Assembly (NCBI GenBank): GCA_963819175.1
Contig: CAWFVJ010000023.1
Coordinates: forward strand, 70,133 to 134,132
Origin: CAWBRT01 sp963819175
Lineage (GTDB): Bacteria > Acidobacteriota > Terriglobia > Terriglobales > Acidobacteriaceae
Direction of reading: 5' to 3'
DNA: 64,000 nt
Shown piece by piece: positions 59,301-64,000 of the stretch (position 1 is the stretch's first letter; each line of letters opens with the position of its first letter). The translations under genes and the position numbers were made by a program. The notes below the pieces were generated by a model, which was not told the origin of the DNA, made no database searches, and saw only the letters and a program-made list of their open reading frames with translations.

Positions 59301-61091
59301 GCCTCGTTCAAGAACGCGCCGCTGCCTAGTGCTGGTTCGCAAACTTCAGGCGAGAATGTCGTCGGCGGACTTGTCTTTGAGCAGTCCTTGAGTGCGTACT
59401 TCACCACGCACTGAGTGAGCACCTCGGGGGTGTAGTAGGAAGCGGACTTCTGGCGATCCCTACCTCTCAACCTATAGATGAACTTTCCCCGACCATGGTG
59501 AACTAGGCGGCCACGATCGTCATAGACTCGTTCCGCGTCCTCATAAGATTCAAGCTCTTTCGCCGTCACGAAGTAGGCAGGCTTGAGCGGATCGAAGGAG
59601 TTCTTCTGTGGCTTCTCGAGGCGCACGCCGACGGCACCACGCGGGCGTTTCGTCTTCTGATTCGTCGCCCTCTTCGTCCTCGTCTTCCGGCTTTTCCTTC
59701 TTTCGCTTTTGCTGCACCTCGTAGAGCCCTCCTTCCGGCTCTACGGGAGAAAAGTGCCGCTATAGGAGAGCAGTCCCTCATACACCGCACCGAGTTGGTT
59801 GATACCGACTGCGATTCGCTGATTCGTCCTCGGCGGCGCCCGTGTTCCTCCCGGGACAGCGAGAGCAACTCAATCACCTTCTGGAGAACGTAGTAACAGG
59901 CGAACCCGATTCAGCAGGGGAGTGCGCTCGGGATCGAAAAGGTCACATCGCAGCGGCTCCATCCGAAAGTTGTATTCGCCAGCTTGCTCTGGCCTCAATT
60001 CACTTTGCCAGCCGTCGTAAACCAGGTGGAATCAGGTATGAAAGGAAGCGGTCCAGGGAGATAGCCGTGGCGGTCCTCTTCGGATGGATAGTTCAACTTC
60101 ACCAGCATCGCGCAGGCTTTCGAGGGAACAGCCAGTGCGGTACTCTTCGCTCTTCATTGGAGCGTAGGCAGCGTGCCTCGCGTGCTTCACGGTACGAAAG
60201 GAAGAGTAGGCGGTCGAGGTAGCGCAGACACTCGCGGGTGATTTGCTCGGCTAGGTCTTTGCCATATACACCCTCTTTGAGAACTTGCCGGAGATACCAG
60301 ACGGCTTCGTTGCCAATCAATTCCACAGCTTCGCGCGCACTGTATTTCAAGTCTTCTGACACCGCGAAAGCGTGCTTATGTGAGTTCTCGTCCAGGCGGT
60401 CCAGTAAGCTGACCTGACCGGAAGGGCAAACGGAATCACGGTGCAGGAGAGCAGCCGTGGCCCGTAGCGTAGACGGTTCGCGTCGCCCAAGGATCTCCGC
60501 GAGGTCGAATCTAAGAAAGCGCTTCGACGGCCATTTCGTCCGATCGATTAGAAGAAGTTGTGTTCCACCGTAGAGCAGGATCCATCGGGGCAGTTCGGAG
60601 GCCGCGAAGACATGTTTAGTGATCAGCTCTTCTTTGGTCGCGAGCGAATCCCCTTCATCCCCGTCATGCTCATCCTCGTTATCCTCGTCTCGGCGCTGGT
60701 TACCGTCATGCTCCGCCATCTAGAGCTTCCAGAACCCATAACTCAGGCTGTCCATTTGCGCGGGTGATGTGACCTGCAAGTGGCAGTGAGATATCCCCGT
60801 CAAGTTCGATTACCTCAGGACTTAACGAGTAACCCAGCGTCCGCAAAAAGTCGTTGAACCATGCACGTTGCAGCGCCATGCGTTCTTCGGGATCGGATGT
60901 TCCCGCCAGCTCCTTGCGCATTGCCTGAAAAGGACGGGCCAAACCGCGCAGAGCATCCCATCGCGGACATTCCTGCTTGGGGACGCAGAATTCTCGAACA
61001 GGGGGCGCAGGTCGCCCTCGAGAATCGCCGCCAGGTAGTGGTGCGTGTAAAATTCGTTCTCGTTGGTGATGCCGGTCAGATCAATAGGCAT
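56303..61091 (-). CDS. Eco57I-type adenine methylase (DrmMI-like), many frame breaks
   Basis: About 1600 codons, ATG at 61091, 6 bases after the SNF2 gene. Order: MPIDLTGITNENEFYTHHYL then AAILEGDLRPLFE; FAASELPRWILLYGGTQLLL and LLDRLDENSHKHAFAVSEDL at ~60.4 kb; SASYYTPEVLTQCVVKYALK; motif I EVCEPALGSGAFLNEAMNQL; VYGVDRNPVAIELAEISLWL; motif IV DLILGNPPWIKIEWNEGG; specificity region IHIANPLFKTPRRVCTEKGH and PADYLPRTNYVPACDADTYR; C-terminus EIDVLAARALRLTLDELCTI, YRIQFPVLQQNERDTWYDQR, ending DYATAWKFFDEEGL-stop. NPPW marks N6-adenine methylation. At least eight frame changes, protein recognisable throughout. Role: self/non-self marking for the system (inference). Confidence 0.78.
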
Positions 61092-61684
61092 GGCGACTTA
61101 ACCCAAAAACACGGCGGCAACGCGAAGGAACGGACTGTCTTTGGTTGTCGATGTCTTCTCCATCCAACGCCTGTAATCGGCGAAGACTGTGGTCTATGTG
61201 TGGCCCCAGTTCCAGCTTCTTGCTGCGGCGCGTGCCGATGAAGTTATCATTTTCCGGATACGCGCATTCGAGGAATGAAAGCTGGCGGCCCTCCAGCTCC
61301 GCGAGGCTACTCATTTCCTTTTGCAGCCGGATCTGCAGATCTTGTTCGAAAGCCTGGCGGCGGGCTGACATGTACGTACGCGCCTCCGCCACCGCTTCTG
61401 GCAACAGACTCGTAATGGCAACCGGGATGTCGGACTCGCCTGCGTTGGGGAACGATCGTGTGGATCGCCTTTGCGTTCGCCCGAGAAAGTCATGCAGGGA
61501 GAGCACACCGGTCTTGCGCTGGCCTTCGAAGCCGACCGCGAACCACTCATAAATCACCGGCTGACCCTTGCGATTGGGAATCTCGCTCTCGATCAGGAAA
61601 AGTGACTGATTTGGGGCGAGCACGCCGGGCAAGCGCAGTACCGGAGCCTGTTTGCGGCCAAATGCGACCATCAGTTTGAAATTC

Positions 61685-62692
61685 GGGAAACTGGGTATTT
61701 ACTTGACGCCACCTACCCCAAGATGTAGTGTCCGGGGCTATGAGCGAGGATTACCCGAGGACATTGCTGGAGTTGGAACGGCGCTTCAACTGCGAGGAGG
61801 CCTGCGCCGAGTATCTCGCAGCTCTGCGCTGGCCGGGCGGATGGGTCTGCCCGCGGTGCGCCGGAGCAGAGGCTTGGCTGGTGCGGCGGAATCGCTGGCG
61901 CTGCGACAAGTGCCGGTATGAGATGTCGGTTACGGCTGGGACCATTTTTCAGGACAGTCATCTGCCCCTGACGATCTGGTTCCGGGCCATGTGGCAGGTC
62001 ACCAGCCAAAAGAATGGCATCAGCGCTCTGGGATTGCAGCGGGTTTTGGGCTTGGGCAGCTACAAAACCGCCTGGGCGATGCTCCACAAATTGCGTCGGG
62101 CCATGGTGAGACCGGGGCGGGAACGACTCTCGGGAAGCGTGGAAGCGGACGAAACCTACTTGGGCGGGCTGGAAGAGGGCGTTCGCGGTCGGCAGACTGA
62201 GATCAAAGCGTTGATTGTGGTGGCGGCCGAGGAAGACGGCAAGGGGATCGGGAGGATTCGCATGCAGCGGATTCCAGACGCTTCGGCCCGCAGTCTGGTT
62301 TGTTTTGTGGAAGAGTCAGTGGAACCCGGCAGCGTGGTCCATACCGACGGATGGTTGGGATACGAGCCGTTGCAGGCACGCGGCTACATGCATCAGGTCA
62401 CGTTTCTACGCGGACAACAGAAATCCCCTTCGGAGTTGTTGCCGCGCGTACATCGCGTGATCTCGCTGCTGAAGCGATGGTTGCTCGGCACCCATCAGGG
62501 TGCGATCGGGCACCATCACCTGGACGAGTATCTCGACGAGTTCACCTTTCGCTTCAACCGTCGTAAGTCTGCCTCGCGCGGCAAACTGTTCTATCGCTTG
62601 GCCCAGCAGGCTGTGCAGGTAGACCCGGCCCCCTTTGCAATCCTCGTCAAACCACAAGCTATTGCGTTTGGTGGCGTGAAGTAAACACCCCC
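61685..62692 (+). mobile_element. IS1595-family insertion in the SNF2 helicase gene
   Basis: A 1008-bp element, oriented opposite to the host gene. Imperfect terminal inverted repeats: GGGTATTTACTTGACGCCACC (61693-61713) and, inverted at 62670-62690, GGGTGTTTACTTCACGCCACC, 19 of 21 matching. AATTC occurs on both sides (61680-61684 and 62693-62697). Removing the element and one AATTC joins EWLN to FKLMVAFGRK in frame. IS1595 elements usually duplicate 8 bp, so the 5-bp repeat needs checking. Confidence 0.85.
61740..62684 (+). CDS. IS1595-family transposase (ISXO2-like DDE)
   Basis: 314 residues from the ATG at 61740 (a GTG at 61728 is possible). N-terminal zinc ribbon GGWVCPRCAGAEAW and RWRCDKCRYEMSVTAGTIFQ; then LPLTIWFRAMWQVTSQKNGI and LGSYKTAWAMLHKLRRAM; ISXO2-like DDE domain: SVEADETYLGGLEEGVRGRQ (first Asp), VHTDGWLGYEPLQARGYMHQ (second Asp) and LDEYLDEFTFRFNRRKSASR (third position region). 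Intact, within matching inverted repeats, so the element looks recently active. Confidence 0.93.
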   Translation: MSEDYPRTLLELERRFNCEEACAEYLAALRWPGGWVCPRCAGAEAWLVRRNRWRCDKCRYEMSVTAGTIFQDSHLPLTIWFRAMWQVTSQKNGISALGLQRVLGLGSYKTAWAMLHKLRRAMVRPGRERLSGSVEADETYLGGLEEGVRGRQTEIKALIVVAAEEDGKGIGRIRMQRIPDASARSLVCFVEESVEPGSVVHTDGWLGYEPLQARGYMHQVTFLRGQQKSPSELLPRVHRVISLLKRWLLGTHQGAIGHHHLDEYLDEFTFRFNRRKSASRGKLFYRLAQQAVQVDPAPFAILVKPQAIAFGGVK

Positions 62693-64000
62693 AATTCAGC
62701 CATTCCATAACAGGATGGAGGTCCCACAGAAGATGAACATTGGCCCAGTTGCTCTCTTCCGCGCGCGAATCTCTAATCGCTCTCATTACCCGTTCACGGC
62801 TAGTGGTTAGGTGTAGTCGGCCATCCTCAGGAAACGCCTGAGCCGGGAAGACACGAAATGTGCGACGCAACTCGTCGTTCACTGTAACAGTGACGAACTG
62901 GCGTTCATCATCGAAATCCAGCCTGCAAGTCGACGGAAGGCGCCAATGCGGTGAGGACCATCGCGGAAATATGCCAGGTCATCGGCGAACAGGCTTGGGA
63001 ACGTGGTGGCAGTGGCCGTGTACAGTCTGGCCTGCAGGTACCTTGAGCGTCGCCGAAGAGAATCGGAGAGCAGGTCGTCCTCGAGCGGATTCTTCCATCT
63101 GCTGGTTGAACTCCGCAGGGAGCGAGATTCTCCTCAAATTGCCCTGCCGGTCATCTGTTCTTTTCTACCGCGAACGTAAAAACACCCAAAAAGACCGATG
63201 GATCGCCAATGTTCTTCGCCGCCTGCTCATCCTTTTCCATAAGTAATTCAAGAATGCGCAGGTCGCCCGAACTTTGGGGTGCTCGGGGCGTTGGGTGTAG
63301 AGGTAGGCGATGTGCGGCTGCTTTTCCTGCGGCCGTAGCGGTCAATTCGGCCGTTGCGCTGTTGAAAAACCATCAGCGACCACGGGATGTCAAAATGGAT
63401 CAGTTTGTGACAGAGGAAGTGGAGGTTCAGGCCCTCGCTCGCGATATCGGAAGCGAGCATCGGCGCACTGGGGGAATGGTCACGGCCGAATTCCTCGACC
63501 GTTCGCTGCAAGTCGACATCCTCAATGCCGGAACCATGGACAACGGCTATCTGATCTTTGCCCAGTCGCAAATCCTTGGCGAGATTCTCTTCGAGGAAAC
63601 GCAATGTCTCGATGCGCTCGGTGAAAATGACGATGCGGTCGTCGGTCTTAGCTGGATCCCAGTGGAGAAAGCCGCCTGGCTTCAGGATTTCAACCAAGCG
63701 CTGGTACTTGGCGAAGTTGCTGGGTCCAACATATTCCAGAGCTTCCGCAATGCCGGCCAGGGTAATGCGGTCCTGGTCAGCATCCGCGCCAGGTTCCTTT
63801 TCGATCTTTCGCAGGCGCTGGCGAATTGTCTCTAGGCAGGCCGCCGGAGAGGAGAAGAGGGACTTTTCCAGTACCGTCTTGAAAAGGAGCTGCCCAGTGC
63901 GCGAGTCTGGTCGAAGGCCAGGAAGCGAGCGCCGGCGAGACAATCATAGACGGCTTCCTCTTCGGGTGAGGCCGGTACGGCGTACTTGCTCACCTGGCGC

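Larger units (their letters stand above)
61098..64000 (-). pseudogene. SNF2-type helicase (DrmD-like), split by an IS element, 5' end outside window
   Basis: The C-terminal part of an SNF2 helicase. From the window edge: QVSKYAVPASPEEEAVYDCL; helicase C domain DRIVIFTERIETLRFLEENL, SAPMLASDIASEGLNLHFLC, HFDIPWSLMVFQQRNGRIDR (motif VI); a long C-terminal region (VNDELRRTFRVFPAQAFPED, WANVHLLWDLHPVMEWLN) interrupted at 62692. Beyond the IS it resumes KLMVAFGRKQAPVLRLPGVL, IYEWFAVGFEGQRKTGVLSL and YPENDNFIGTRRSKKLELGP to a stop at 61098. Further small frame breaks occur near 63950, 63290, 63000, 61480 and 61180. DrmD of DISARM class 1 is the nearest known relative by architecture and position. 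Confidence 0.72.

Noticed and set aside
56303..64000. BREX system
   Set aside because: The giant methylase recalls PglX, but no PglZ, BrxC, BrxA or BrxB is visible in the window; DISARM/Druantia-like composition fits better.

Overview
The window reads as a chromosomal stretch of an Acidobacteriota-like soil bacterium (inference). The reasons are several Oar-type TonB-dependent receptors with an N-terminal carboxypeptidase-regulatory-like plug domain, a small ECF sigma/anti-sigma pair, secreted proteins of unknown function, two heavy-metal RND pumps and high G+C coding sequence. No rRNA gene, complete tRNA gene or CRISPR array was seen.

Layout. 1-1.85 kb: the 3' end of glyoxylate carboligase and an MFS exporter. 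1.9-8.4 kb: a mobile or plasmid-derived segment, almost all on the minus strand, with two small serine recombinases, a membrane J-domain protein, a PH-like protein, many tiny genes and an internally duplicated gene pair. It is closed by two tRNA-like 5' halves and a RepB-primase relic. 9.0-12.6 kb: nikR, a cupin and a broken TonB receptor, probably a nickel uptake locus. 12.7-20.6 kb: TonB-receptor relics, an insertion sequence, one intact TonB receptor, an ECF sigma factor with a membrane anti-sigma factor that carries an HNH-like tail, and a uracil-DNA-glycosylase relic. 20.7-36 kb: a copper/heavy-metal region with two multicopper oxidases, cusBA, and a second RND operon (czcB-czcA-nodT order) preceded by a Fur-box-like palindrome. 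36.3-38.5 kb: a secreted phosphoesterase lipoprotein and a second glycosylase relic.

38.7-64 kb is a defence island. It holds a RecB-like/RNase H nuclease (TM0106 type); a TcmP / PolX-like nucleotidyltransferase / three-Cys protein trio; a Gabija-like pair (OLD-TOPRIM nuclease plus UvrD helicase); and a four-gene minus-strand operon. In transcription order the operon encodes an SNF2 helicase, a ~1600-codon Eco57I-type adenine methylase, a ~2100-codon DEAD-box/DUF1998 helicase, and a UvrD helicase with a RelE/ParE-like N-terminus. The last three genes overlap at ATGA junctions. The composition resembles DISARM class 1 (drmD-drmMI-drmA/B) with A and B fused, and also DruE of Druantia, but matches neither; it is the best candidate here for an undescribed system. 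An IS1595-family element sits inside the SNF2 gene, and removing it with one copy of a 5-bp repeat restores the reading frame.

Many genes show frame breaks. Those I could resolve are single-base indels, mostly in short homopolymers, and the protein continues recognisably in the new frame. Sequencing error is therefore at least as likely as gene decay, so I annotate such genes across their full extent.
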